A DNA stretch of 64,000 bases from Halorhabdus sp. CBA1104 (GTDB lineage: Archaea > Halobacteriota > Halobacteria > Halobacteriales > Haloarculaceae): contig NZ_CP033878.1 of NCBI RefSeq assembly GCF_009690625.1, forward strand, positions 62,001 through 126,000, given 5' to 3'. The stretch's first letter is position 1, and every line of letters starts with the position of its first letter. Shown here piece after piece: positions 1 through 8,771 of this stretch. The notes beneath the pieces are model-generated. The model ran no database searches. It saw only the letters and a list, made by a program, of their open reading frames with translations, and was not told where the DNA came from. A program made the translations under genes and the position numbers.

Positions 1-1004
1 ATCGGCCATCAGCGCCACGTCGTAGCCCATGTCCCGATAGTACTCGGCGATCGTGATGCCGGTGTAGACCGACGATTCACGCGCCGCGACGGGCATGTTC
101 GACGTGTTGGCGATGAGACTCGTCCGTGACATGAGGGGTTTTCCCGTTTTGGGGTCTTCCAGCTCGGGGAAGTCCTCGATGACCTCGGTCATCTCGTTGC
201 CACGCTCGCCACAGCCGACGTAGACGACGATGTCTGCGTCGGCCCACTTGGCGAGTTGATGCTGGGTGACCGTCTTCCCGGACCCGAACGGGCCCGGAAT
301 CGCGGCTGTCCCACCTTTCGCGACGGGAAACAGGCCATCGAGGATGCGCTGACCGGTCACCAGCGGGTCGGTCGGGGTCTCCTTGTCACCGGCCGGCCGA
401 GCCTGGCGGACCGGCCACTCCTGGTGCATGGTGATCTCCTCGCCGTTGTCGAGTTCGACGACCGTCTCGTCGACGGTGAAGTTCCCCTTCTTGGCGTCGA
501 TGACCTCGCCGCCGTCGTAATCGGGCGGCACCATCACTTTGTGCTCGATACTCTCCGTTTCGGGAACGGTCCCGACGATGTCACCGGCGGTGACCTCGTC
601 GCCTTCCTCGACGGTGGGGGTAAACTCCCAGGTCTTCTCGATGTCGATGCCGGGGGCGTCGACCCCACGGTCGAGAAACGCCGAGTCCATCTTCTCTTCG
701 AGCCCTTCGAGGGGCGCTGGACACCGTCATAGATGTTGTCCAGAATCCCCGGCCCGAGGTCGACCGACAGCGGCGCACCCGTACTCTCGACGGGTTCGCC
801 GGGGGCGACGTCGGAGGTCTCCTCGTAGACCTGAATCGTCGTCAGGTCGCCCTCGATCTCGATGATCTCGCCCATCAGCCCTTCTGAACCGACGTAGACC
901 ACGTCGTTCATCCGGGCGGAAAGGCCCGTCGCCGTGACGACGGGACCGCTCACGCTCTCGATGACGCCGTCTTCACGGACGTCGGATTGTGTAGCTTGAC
1001 TCAT
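1..1004 (-). CDS. atpA: A-type ATP synthase catalytic subunit A, C-terminus outside window, apparent frameshift
   Basis: Catalytic A subunit of the archaeal A1Ao ATP synthase. The N-terminus (MSQATQSDV...) starts at 1004 and overlaps the atpF stop. The reading is typical up to [13 protein letters not shown]. It then shifts frame at the GGGG run at 711-714 (plus strand); adding one G restores [12 protein letters not shown] and the rest of the subunit, including the P-loop GPFGSGKT near 267-300. The other reading is a nonsense, Arg-rich tail that soon stops. An intact A subunit is normally indispensable for this enzyme, so I read this as a probable base-calling error rather than a real pseudogene. 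About 335 of the usual ~585 residues are in the window. It is the most downstream gene of the operon visible here. Confidence 0.93.
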
Positions 1005-1333
1005 GTTTGCTCCTCTTCGTCCATCAGGTCGATACCGATGGCGCGTTTGATCTGGTCGCGCAACCCGCCACTGCCGGCGCCGCCGCCCAGCGTCACCAAG
1101 ACGGGATCGACGCTCGTCTCGACGCGGTCGCGTACTTCACGCGACAGGTGTTCGAGGTCCGGCTCGTGCATGACGATGATCCCGACTTCCTCGTCCTCAA
1201 GTAGTTCCGTGACGGCCGCGTCCATCTCCTCGCGGTCCGGCTCGGCTGGCACGTTCGCGAACTTGCGGACGCCGGCCAACCGGAAGCCGGTCGTGAAATC
1301 GGCACTCCCGATGACGGCGATCTCCTTGCTCAT
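1001..1333 (-). CDS. atpF: A-type ATP synthase subunit F
   Basis: Subunit F of the central stalk of the A1Ao ATP synthase, 110 residues, the usual family length. It has the Rossmann-like start [18 protein letters not shown] and the segment [14 protein letters not shown], followed by the conserved [13 protein letters not shown] region. It overlaps atpC upstream and atpA downstream by a few bases, which indicates translational coupling in the atp operon. The start at 1333 is supported by the overlap and by the family N-terminus MSKEIAVIG. Confidence 0.95.
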   Translation of the reverse strand: MSKEIAVIGSADFTTGFRLAGVRKFANVPAEPDREEMDAAVTELLEDEEVGIIVMHEPDLEHLSREVRDRVETSVDPVLVTLGGGAGSGGLRDQIKRAIGIDLMDEEEQT

Positions 1334-2406
1334 AGCATCACCAGATCTCGTTCGATCTCGTCCGGTTCGAGGCCGCTTTCACGGCCGCGGGCGATCGCGC
1401 GAATGTTGTCGATCTCCCGTTCCTTCGCGAGGATGTACGATAGCACCGCGGTGATCGACACCGGATACCGATAGGACAGCGTATCGGCGTACTCTAACAG
1501 TGCAGCGTCCAGGGCGTGTTCGAACCCGATTAGATCCACCGCGGATTCGAGATCGTCCAGTGCGGTCGAGAGGTCCTCACCGTACGTACTCTCCCGGACG
1601 TGTTCGACCAGGCGCTCGACGTCTCCGACGAGTGTCCGGACTTCGCCGGCGTCAAAGAGCTGCCCGCCGTCGATGTAGTATTCGGCTGGGTCCATGTCCG
1701 CCCCGCTCCGGGCCAGCCGCAGCGCGTTTCGAAGGTTCCGGAAGTCGATCTCCGCCTGGAGGAATTCGAGGTACAGCTGGGTCGCGCGGTCGGCTCGATT
1801 CTCGTCTGGCAACCCTTCGATCAGTTGCTCGTAGAACGACCGATCGACCGCGTTCTCTAAGGGGACGAGCAACTCTTGGGCTTCGAAGTCATCGAAGGCC
1901 GACACCAACGGCTCCTGAAAGATCGTCCCCTCGAGGCCCTCGATCGCCGCCTCGATCGTGTCCGCGTTTTCGAGCCGGTCGAGCGTCTCAGCGTCGAGTT
2001 CCCCGGCCCGGATGAGGTCCGAATCGATCGCGTCGGCGTCGGCCCCCGAGTAGATTCCACGGAGCACCGTCTTGACGTTCCAGGCGTCGAACCGCCGGAG
2101 GTACCGTGCGACGTAGTTATACACTTCGCCGTCGGCCCACCGGAGCAGGTCTTCGAAGTGCCTGGCCATGTTCTCGGTGAGCGCGTATTCGATGAGGTCG
2201 ACCCCGGAGTAACGCGCCCCCAGGGCGTTCATCTCGCGCTCGTACTCGGATTCTTCCATGAACCGGGCGATCTCACCGGCCCCCATCCGTACCAGTTTCC
2301 GGTAGTCGTTCTCGTCGAACAGCGCGGCTCGCCGGGAACGAACCCGGGCGACGACGTATTCGTAGTTGGTCTGTCCGTCGGCTGAAAAGGACCTTCGCCC
2401 GCTCAT
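1330..2406 (-). CDS. atpC: A-type ATP synthase subunit C
   Basis: Subunit C (V-type d-like) links the central stalk to the membrane rotor. The protein has 358 residues, is mostly helical, and carries the family pattern of repeated helical pairs (YEYVVARVRSRRAALF near the N-terminus, YLRRFDAWNVKTVLRG near residue 105, RYPVSITAVLSYILAKE near residue 315). The C-terminal EIDNIRAIARG segment is conserved in AtpC/NtpC proteins. It overlaps atpE upstream and atpF downstream by 4 bases each. Confidence 0.95.
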   Translation of the reverse strand: MSGRRSFSADGQTNYEYVVARVRSRRAALFDENDYRKLVRMGAGEIARFMEESEYEREMNALGARYSGVDLIEYALTENMARHFEDLLRWADGEVYNYVARYLRRFDAWNVKTVLRGIYSGADADAIDSDLIRAGELDAETLDRLENADTIEAAIEGLEGTIFQEPLVSAFDDFEAQELLVPLENAVDRSFYEQLIEGLPDENRADRATQLYLEFLQAEIDFRNLRNALRLARSGADMDPAEYYIDGGQLFDAGEVRTLVGDVERLVEHVRESTYGEDLSTALDDLESAVDLIGFEHALDAALLEYADTLSYRYPVSITAVLSYILAKEREIDNIRAIARGRESGLEPDEIERDLVML

Positions 2407-3026
2407 TGGTCCGAATCGGCGTTGCTCGTGACGTCCTCGAGATCGTCGTCGATGTCTCCGAAGAGCCGATCGCTGATCGAGCGGATCTCCGATTCCCAGA
2501 CGTCATTGAGGACCGAATCGAACGTGTTTTTGACGCGGACGCGGGAGGCACTGCTCTCGATGACGACGCCGCCCAGGCAGTCCTGCTCGCCCGCAAGCGT
2601 TGCGTCGTAACTCTCGAGGATCGACTCGAGCATCGCGGCGTCCTCCGATCTGCCGTAGACCTCGATCTCGCCGTCCTCGAACTCTTCGAGCCCGCTTTCG
2701 AGCAGTGTCCGGGTCAGCTCCTCGCGCCGATCGCCCTCCAGGGACGCAAGCGCCGATTCGACGCGTTCTCGAACCGTCCCGAGAACCTCGCGTCGGGCGG
2801 CGAGTCGCTCCTGTTTGGCTTCGAGGGTCGCACTCGAGAGTCGCCGCTCACGCTCCTGGTCGATCTGGCGTTCGATCTCGCGTTCTCGCTCGGCGACGAT
2901 CTGTTCGGCGTCGGATTCGGCCTCGCTGATGATCTCCTCGGCCCGCTGGTCAGCGTCGGACGTGATCTCCTCGGCACGCGTGCGGGCTTCCTCTCGGATG
3001 TCTTCGACGACCGTTTCGAGGCTCAT
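2403..3026 (-). CDS. atpE: A-type ATP synthase subunit E
   Basis: Peripheral-stalk subunit E, 207 residues. The first ~100 residues are a highly charged coiled coil rich in Glu, Arg and Ala (RAEEITSDADQRAEEI...). A globular C-terminal domain follows, with the conserved GGVVIESSASRVRVKNTFDS segment typical of vATP-synt_E. It starts 18 bases after the atpK stop and overlaps atpC by 4 bases. Together with AtpH it should form the peripheral stalk heterodimer. Confidence 0.95.
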   Translation of the reverse strand: MSLETVVEDIREEARTRAEEITSDADQRAEEIISEAESDAEQIVAEREREIERQIDQERERRLSSATLEAKQERLAARREVLGTVRERVESALASLEGDRREELTRTLLESGLEEFEDGEIEVYGRSEDAAMLESILESYDATLAGEQDCLGGVVIESSASRVRVKNTFDSVLNDVWESEIRSISDRLFGDIDDDLEDVTSNADSDQ

Positions 3027-3044
3027 GAATCTCGAGACCCTCGG

Positions 3045-3251
3045 TTACAGCGTCAGGAAGACGACGACCAGTGCTAGAATGACGAGCGTCTCCGGGAGGA
3101 CGGTCAGGATGAGTACCTGTCCGAACAGGCTGTCGTCCTCGGCGAGCGCGCCGACGGCGGCCGATCCGATGCCTCGCTCGGCATACCCAGCAGCCAGGGA
3201 GGCAAGACCGACGCCCAGTGCCGCGGCCGCAAGCGGTTCGAGAAGGGGCAT
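3045..3251 (-). CDS. atpK: A-type ATP synthase proteolipid subunit K (c ring)
   Basis: Membrane rotor proteolipid of 68 residues with two hydrophobic helices joined by a polar loop (YAERGIGSAAVGALAEDDS). The ion-binding carboxylate is the Glu of LTVLPETLVI in helix 2. The start at 3251 is preceded by a GGAGGGG Shine-Dalgarno-like sequence about 10 bases upstream. From memory, several haloarchaeal K subunits carry a longer N-terminal leader, and this one is near the minimum for two helices. It is separated from atpI by about 270 bases, unlike the tightly packed remainder of the operon. Confidence 0.92.
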   Translation of the reverse strand: MPLLEPLAAAALGVGLASLAAGYAERGIGSAAVGALAEDDSLFGQVLILTVLPETLVILALVVVFLTL

Positions 3252-3521
3252 GTTCAGTACCCCTCCGAGAACTGGCCAGCTCGTTCGGTACGCGATACGC
3301 CGTTATCGTCGGTCGAAAGTAGTGTCATAGTCATAGGTTTGCGACTGGCTCCTGTTCGGTTCAGGAACATTGGTTTCGAGCATCCTGATTTCGGATCACA
3401 ACCATCATAAAGCTTCTCAAAGCGGTCGGGGCGAGAGGCACCCGTCTGGTCGAATTCGGCCGGCTGATGGGGGTCAAGCGCAAACGAACGCTCCCGGCAA
3501 CGTACTACTTTCCCCGGCGGC
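3252..3521 (-). promoter_or_regulatory. atpI-atpK spacer with possible internal promoter
   Basis: This 270-base non-coding gap is the only large one inside the atp operon. It holds an AT-rich CTTTATGAT motif (minus strand, about 3403-3412) that resembles a haloarchaeal TATA element. It may give the proteolipid gene extra transcription, which would fit the high copy number of K subunits per enzyme. An open frame spans the gap on the minus strand, but its Ser/Arg-rich translation has no coding character. Confidence 0.35.
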
Positions 3522-5726
3522 TCAATCTCCAGCCGTGTACTCGCGTTCGTGTCCGAACGGCCGGTAGGCCGTCCCGCCGCCCTCGTAGAACTTCCCGAAG
3601 AACTCGACGTACTCCAGGCGAACGCCCTGGAGACCGGCTGAGGACACGCCAAGCAGGAGAACCACGAGGTGCCCGAGTACCAGGACGATGATGCCGGCGA
3701 GCCAGCCAAGGACGAGCATCACGGGTCCGCTCCCGTTGACCAGTCCCGAGAAAACCACGTACTCGGGATTTGGCGCACTTTCCATGAAGAAGATGAAGTG
3801 GAACTCCCCTCCATGCAGCGTCGCGCCGAAGACCAGCAGATTGACGACCAGTGCCATGCCAGCCTTCGCCAGCAACACCGCCGCGAGCCGGGTATAGGAC
3901 ACCACGTGACCGAACGCTTGTGTGATGCTCTCGACCAGGGCGATCCCACCTTCGGCGTAGATCGCCAGGGCGAGGCCGACTCCCGTCATCACCAGTCCGG
4001 CTGTCCCGACCGTCGGCGAGAAGCCGGTAAAGCCAAGCGGCAGCGCCGCCGCCTCACCGCTGGAGAAGACCGTGAACATAAAGTCCGGCTTGGGGCCACG
4101 GGCTTCGGTACTGAATACCCACAGCCAGATCCCGGCGGTGAGCATGATCCACGAACCACTCTCGATGAACGCCTCGCCGACGCCGTGATGTACGTTGTTG
4201 ATAAAGTCAAGCACCCGGCCGCCGATCAGGTGCACGATGCCGGCGACGATGCTAGCCAACAGCCACGCCTGGGCGAAGACGATGTAGTGTGGCTGGAGCC
4301 CTTTGTGGATCGGCGGGTGGCCGTTCCAGACGATCTCACCGAGCTGGTGGAGTCCGAAGAATTCGCCATAGAGGACGCCAAAGAGCGCGGTGAAACCGCC
4401 GGCCCACATGCCGACGCCTCCGAGACTCCGAAGCACGTCGCTTTCCATACGAGAGTAGATCACATATCCGAGCAGGAAGTACAGGATCCCGTACCCGAGA
4501 TCGCCGATCATGAACCCGAAGAACAGCGGGAACGTCAGGAACAGCGCGACCGTGGGGTCGATCTCCGTGTACTTCGGCCGGTTGATGACTTCGACCAGCG
4601 ATTCGAACGGGCGGACCGAGCCGGGGTTCTCTTGGACGACCGGTGGCATACCGGTACTCATCGGCAGGATCCCGCTCGTCCCCCCGTCGGTGGCTGCGGT
4701 CGATTCGCCACCGTCGGCGGCTACCTCGGCGGCTTCATCGTCGTCCGCGTCGGGCGTTGCCTCTGGGACTGGTTCACTCTCGGTCGGATGACCGTCGCCG
4801 TCGTAGTCGGCCCGTTCGAGCTCGTCGATGTCGACGTGCTCGCCGACGGTGTCCCGGAGCGCGGCCTCGAAGTCCGCAACTTCGTCGGTCGGGATCCACC
4901 CCTCCGCGACGAAGGCGTTGTCGGTCGTCGCGAAGGTCAGCGGTGCCTCGCGTTTTTGGACCTCGATCGTGAGCTTCTCTTCGGCTGCCAGTAGGAACCC
5001 TGCGACGTCGAGTTTCAGTTCTTCGAGTTCGTTCTCGACGGTCGATAGCTGGGACTCCAACTGCTGGCGGCGGTGGTGGATCTCTTCGAGGTAGGTTTCG
5101 GGATCGCCCTCTCCGTCTGGGAGTTCGACAGCCGTGAATTCGGCCCCGACGAGGGCATCATCCAGCGCCTGCTCGTCGGCTGGGTAGGCGAAGGCCGCCA
5201 GTGTCGACCCTTCGGCGAACACCTCGAAGGCCTCGATCGCGTCGGCATCTGCAAGCGCTTTTCGTAGTCCGTCCGGGTCTCCCTCGCCGACCGCAACGGA
5301 CAGTGACTCGTATCCCTTCAGGAGGTCGAGGTCGATCCCGAGCCGGACGAAAAATTCCATACGATCGATCCCGTCTTCGACCTCTCGCAGATCGTGCTCG
5401 AGTTCCTCGCGTCTGTCGTCGAGTTCGTTGACCTCCTGGCGGATCTCTTCGAGTTCCTCTTCTAGGGCCTCGTCGGTGACGAGCCGGGTTGGCCCGGCAT
5501 CCCCGGGTTCGATTCCGAGCGTCGACTCCAGGGCACGGACGGTGACCAGCTTATCCGACGCTTGGTCGGCCCCTTCTGTCGGGTTTCCCGGTTCGAACCC
5601 GTCGAACGAGCCGTCGTACTCGGTGATGTGGAGCAAGTCGAGTTCGTGGACAGTCTCGATTACGTCGGCCATGACGGCCTTGGAGCCGGTCACCGAGACC
5701 CGGCTCATCCGCTCAGGTCTGAGCAT
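3522..5726 (-). CDS. atpI: A-type ATP synthase subunit I (membrane stator, a subunit)
   Basis: Stator subunit that forms the ion half-channels, 734 residues. Residues 1-300 are the cytosolic arm with coiled coils (EEELEEIRQEVNELDDRREEL). An acidic Ala/Asp-rich linker follows (about 310-355), then seven or eight membrane helices beginning with VALFLTFPLFFGFMIGDLGYG. The conserved helix FGHVVSYTRLAAVLLAKAGM contains the essential Arg. It overlaps atpH by 14 bases. A second Met six codons in (5708) would remove the overlap, but the MLRPER start looks like the family N-terminus. Confidence 0.95.
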   Translation of the reverse strand: MLRPERMSRVSVTGSKAVMADVIETVHELDLLHITEYDGSFDGFEPGNPTEGADQASDKLVTVRALESTLGIEPGDAGPTRLVTDEALEEELEEIRQEVNELDDRREELEHDLREVEDGIDRMEFFVRLGIDLDLLKGYESLSVAVGEGDPDGLRKALADADAIEAFEVFAEGSTLAAFAYPADEQALDDALVGAEFTAVELPDGEGDPETYLEEIHHRRQQLESQLSTVENELEELKLDVAGFLLAAEEKLTIEVQKREAPLTFATTDNAFVAEGWIPTDEVADFEAALRDTVGEHVDIDELERADYDGDGHPTESEPVPEATPDADDDEAAEVAADGGESTAATDGGTSGILPMSTGMPPVVQENPGSVRPFESLVEVINRPKYTEIDPTVALFLTFPLFFGFMIGDLGYGILYFLLGYVIYSRMESDVLRSLGGVGMWAGGFTALFGVLYGEFFGLHQLGEIVWNGHPPIHKGLQPHYIVFAQAWLLASIVAGIVHLIGGRVLDFINNVHHGVGEAFIESGSWIMLTAGIWLWVFSTEARGPKPDFMFTVFSSGEAAALPLGFTGFSPTVGTAGLVMTGVGLALAIYAEGGIALVESITQAFGHVVSYTRLAAVLLAKAGMALVVNLLVFGATLHGGEFHFIFFMESAPNPEYVVFSGLVNGSGPVMLVLGWLAGIIVLVLGHLVVLLLGVSSAGLQGVRLEYVEFFGKFYEGGGTAYRPFGHEREYTAGD

Positions 5727-6045
5727 GTACCGCCTCCTCGAAGGATTCGATGACGTGTTCTACCACCTCGTCGACGCGTTCATCGGCCTGGGCTTCTAGC
5801 CGCTCGCGAGCTTTCTGCCCCTCTTCGAGCCGTGCTTCGCGCTCGGCATCGATCTCTTCACGGGCCGCTTCGAGGCGCTCGTCGGCCATCTGTTCGGCCT
5901 CCTCGTGGGCCCGCTCGCGGATCTGCTCGCCTTCGTTCCGTGCTTCTTCGAGGCGCTGGTCGCGTTCGTCTTCGGCGTCAGCGACGATCTCCTTTGCCTC
6001 CCGCTCGGCCTCCTTGATACGGTCGAGAACCTCGGGCCTGGGCAT
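5713..6045 (-). CDS. atpH: A-type ATP synthase subunit H
   Basis: Peripheral stalk subunit H (AhaH), 110 residues, almost entirely a charged coiled coil (EAEREAKEIVADAEDERDQR...). It is the first gene of the atp operon, and its start at 6045 faces the methyltransferase gene across a 132-base divergent promoter region. Low-complexity composition makes it hard to recognise alone; position upstream of atpI settles the call. Confidence 0.9.
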   Translation of the reverse strand: MPRPEVLDRIKEAEREAKEIVADAEDERDQRLEEARNEGEQIRERAHEEAEQMADERLEAAREEIDAEREARLEEGQKARERLEAQADERVDEVVEHVIESFEEAVHAQT

Positions 6046-6177
6046 CTATCAGTCGTCGTTTGCCAGAGCGCCCATATGGGTGTTGCGAAGTGTCTGTCCC
6101 GATCACTGGAAATTGGCGGCAAGGGTTGCTCGGTTCGATCCGGGGAATTAACCCGATGTGGCCCCAAGCGAGCCCTA

Positions 6178-6798
6178 ATGGGGCTGCTCGAAGACAAGGA
6201 CCGCGCGCGGCTGTTCTACAAGTACCTCTCGACGGTGTACGACCGAATCAATCCGTTCATCTGGAACGAGGCGATGCGTACCGAGGCGCTGGATCTCCTC
6301 GAGATCGAGGCCGACGATCGTGTCCTCGATGTCGGTTGTGGGACTGGCTTCGCTACAGAGGGCCTCCTCGAACACACTGAGAACGTCTACGGACTCGATC
6401 AGAGTCCACACCAGCTCGCGGAAGCCTTCGAGAAGTTCGGGACTCGCGGCCCAGTCCAGTTCTCTCTCGGTGACGCCGAGCGCCTGCCCTTCGCCGAGGA
6501 TACCTTCGACGTCGTTTGGTCGTCGGGTTCGATCGAATACTGGCCCAATCCCGTCGATGCGCTCGAAGAGTGTCGTCGCGTCGCCCGCCCGGGCGGGCAG
6601 GTACTCATCGTTGGCCCGAACTACCCTGGCTCGACGATCTTCCAGAAGCTCGCCGACGCGATCATGCTGTTTTACGACGCCCAAGAGGCAGACCGAATGT
6701 TCGAGGCAGCCGGCTTCCAGTCGGTCGATCACGTGACGATGGGACCCTCGTACAACCCCGAAATCGCGATCACGACCGTCGCCCGCGTTCCCGAGTGA
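6178..6798 (+). CDS. SAM-dependent methyltransferase, UbiE/MenG-like class
   Basis: Class I methyltransferase, 206 residues. Motif I is VLDVGCGTGFATEGLL (about residues 44-59), followed by the acidic NVYGLDQS loop and the post-motif region FDVVWSSGSIEYWPN. The N-terminus YLSTVYDRINPFIW resembles quinone-ring methyltransferases (MPBQ/MSBQ, UbiE), so a step in menaquinone or another prenyl-lipid pathway is plausible but not proven. The ATG at 6178 was chosen over upstream in-frame starts because the upstream extension lies in the atp promoter region and reads as non-coding. It is divergent from atpH. Confidence 0.85.
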   Translation: MGLLEDKDRARLFYKYLSTVYDRINPFIWNEAMRTEALDLLEIEADDRVLDVGCGTGFATEGLLEHTENVYGLDQSPHQLAEAFEKFGTRGPVQFSLGDAERLPFAEDTFDVVWSSGSIEYWPNPVDALEECRRVARPGGQVLIVGPNYPGSTIFQKLADAIMLFYDAQEADRMFEAAGFQSVDHVTMGPSYNPEIAITTVARVPE

Positions 6799-6838
6799 CC
6801 GGTCCCTGCGGTCTGAGCCGACTGTGCCCCACCGCCAG

Positions 6839-7303
6839 TCACTCGGCGATGACTTCGAGCTCTGTGAGGACACGCCCGTCTCGACGAACCGTTATCTCGA
6901 CGCTTGCACCATCACTTACCAGCGGTGCGTTCGAAGTCGCGAGTTCGAGGACCCCGGTTTCGCCTGCGGTCCAGTTCCCGCGCGTTGCGCTGTTGAACGG
7001 CCCGGTCGGCCCGCTCTCGAATCCCGTAGCGGCAAAGAACGGGATCGGCGGCTGGTGATCGAGCGATCGACCGTCGACTGTGATTCGGACGTCCAAGGTG
7101 TCCGGATCTAGCGCTTGTCCGCCCTCGTGTGTGAGCGTGATACTGTCAGCACTCGCGTCCGCCGTGGCGCTGAACCGAGTCGCCGGTATCGAAGGCTCGA
7201 CGTCTGGCGTAAAGACGACTGCGCCGACCGTCCCCGCCAGCACGATCGTTATCGCCACCAAGAGAACTGTCCCGACAACCGGCGATATGGCGCGCTGGGC
7301 CAT
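6839..7303 (-). CDS. Haloarchaeal type IV pilin-like protein
   Basis: Secreted pilin/archaellin-like subunit, 154 residues. The N-terminus MAQRAISPVVGTVLLVAITI is the typical haloarchaeal prepilin signal: a short basic segment, a cleavage site before the ISPVVG hydrophobic helix, then a beta-rich extracellular domain (PF07790 type). Cleavage by an archaeal prepilin peptidase would be expected. An alternative Met six codons upstream (7321) would lengthen the leader and is less likely. It lies just downstream of, and co-directional with, the secreted protein ending at 7369. Confidence 0.85.
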   Translation of the reverse strand: MAQRAISPVVGTVLLVAITIVLAGTVGAVVFTPDVEPSIPATRFSATADASADSITLTHEGGQALDPDTLDVRITVDGRSLDHQPPIPFFAATGFESGPTGPFNSATRGNWTAGETGVLELATSNAPLVSDGASVEITVRRDGRVLTELEVIAE

Positions 7304-7368
7304 TAGCAGGGGTGGCCCCACTCTGGTACTTCAACGGTAGCTTCGAGTGGCTGTAAGTCGCCGGTCAG

Positions 7369-8589
7369 TCACCCCATCGTGACCGAGATGCTGTTGCCCC
7401 GTGCCGTCGACGCCGTGACTGTCTGGCCGTCGAGTCGAGCGAGCCACAATTGTCCGTCAGCCCCAGTCGTCCCGACGGTTGTGTCCTCTACCGAGAGGGT
7501 CGCCGCCACTGGTTCGGTTCTCTCGGGAGTACTGACTACGATCTTTGCGGGCCCCTCAGCCGTCGTTCGGTTGATCTCGATCGCCAGTGTCTCGGTTTCG
7601 TTTGCGGCGACGGTGGTCGTCGGCAACCGGGATAACTGGAGGCGATGGACTTCGTGGAAGACAGCCGTCGTTCGTCCATCGAAGTAGGCATCCAGAGTAC
7701 CGTGGGCGTGGCTGAGTCTGACCGGATAGATCGCCGAGTCACCGAATCCGCTGATACTCGGGTTCGACACCAGGTTGTCGAACGCCCACGGATAGACCGC
7801 TTGGGCGCGTTGATGGGCGCTGACCAACGGTGACGAACCGTTCGTCGCGAACTCGTTCGTCCCACTGTCGGCACGCGCTGTCCACCGTGTCGCTTCCCGG
7901 ACGTACGTGCCGCCGTCGATCCCTGCCAGGACGATACCACCATCAGCCGTGCTGGTCACGACGCGGGCCGGATCCCGGTTACCCCGTGTCGCGCCGGCGA
8001 CGGTTTCCATCAGCGGCCCGGTCAACGAGACGATCTCGGCATCAATACGGGCGAGACTGACGGCCAGTGCCGGGGGTAACGAGACATCGTGTCGTTGCGT
8101 GACGCGATCGATGGTATCTGCGCGCATTCTGACGGTGTGGGCCGCCGCTTCGATCCGGGTGAGGGTACCGAACAGTTTGGTTGCAGTCATCTCGCCCCGG
8201 TTGTAGGCCCGAACCGCGTCGATGCGTGCAGTTCGTAACCCTTGGCCCCGGGTTCGCAACTGCTCGATGGCTCTCCGAACTGTGTCGATCTGAGCAGATC
8301 GACTCTCGGCGGTTGCAAACTGTCGCTGGAACGTTCCGCTAGCTACACGACTCTGGAGCTGCTCACGATCGCTCGCCAGCGTGCTGGAGAGATCGGCATC
8401 GACAGTGTGTTGGCTGCCAGTCGCGCCGTTTTGGAGCTGCAGCCGGTTGATCGTCTCGTTTTCGGCGCTGACTGTCTGGAAATCGGCCGTCCCGGTGCTC
8501 GTGGGGGATGGGACGGCAGCGACAGTGCCGACCAGCAGGAGGGCAACCAGGCCGCACGTCGCGAGGACCGAGCGTCGTCGCATCAGCAT
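7369..8589 (-). CDS. Secreted haloarchaeal conserved protein of unknown function
   Basis: Exported protein of 406 residues. It has an N-terminal Sec-type signal (RRRSVLATCGLVALLLVGTVAAV), a helical, Arg/Ala-rich middle (about 75-200) with repeated TVRRAIEQLRTRG-like helices, and a beta-rich C-terminal part rich in Thr. I recall similar proteins in haloarchaea as uncharacterised families beside pilin genes and membrane HTH regulators, but no function is known to me. The start may be the second Met (8583). It is divergent from the membrane-anchored regulator at 8772 and probably co-transcribed with the downstream pilin. Confidence 0.7.
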   Translation of the reverse strand: MLMRRRSVLATCGLVALLLVGTVAAVPSPTSTGTADFQTVSAENETINRLQLQNGATGSQHTVDADLSSTLASDREQLQSRVASGTFQRQFATAESRSAQIDTVRRAIEQLRTRGQGLRTARIDAVRAYNRGEMTATKLFGTLTRIEAAAHTVRMRADTIDRVTQRHDVSLPPALAVSLARIDAEIVSLTGPLMETVAGATRGNRDPARVVTSTADGGIVLAGIDGGTYVREATRWTARADSGTNEFATNGSSPLVSAHQRAQAVYPWAFDNLVSNPSISGFGDSAIYPVRLSHAHGTLDAYFDGRTTAVFHEVHRLQLSRLPTTTVAANETETLAIEINRTTAEGPAKIVVSTPERTEPVAATLSVEDTTVGTTGADGQLWLARLDGQTVTASTARGNSISVTMG

Positions 8590-8771
8590 TCGATTATGCG
8601 GCGGGATACAAAAACCCAGCTACACTGACGTCACCGTCCGTTCAGTCGCCGCTTTGGCATTCCAAGGCCGCCTTTGGGACGCAGTTTAACGCCGCGAGAC
8701 GATTTATCCCGCCCGCTAACGTTTCACAGATGGAAAGGGTTTTTCCACCAGGCAGGATAGGTGGGCAGTAC
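8590..8771. promoter_or_regulatory. Divergent promoter region
   Basis: A 182-base non-coding interval separates the secreted protein gene (minus) from the membrane-anchored regulator gene (plus). It contains AT-richer patches, including GTTTAAC near 8684 and GATTTATCC near 8700, either of which could be a TATA element for the plus gene. Control of the flanking genes by the adjacent regulator is a reasonable guess only. Confidence 0.35.

Noticed and set aside
3254-3709. Open frame across the atpI-atpK gap
   Set aside because: Ser/Arg-rich, overlaps the end of atpI out of frame, with no ribosome-binding site or similarity.
3669-4994. 441-codon open frame antisense to atpI
   Set aside because: Lies fully inside atpI, has no recognisable domain and starts and stops without regard to neighbouring genes.
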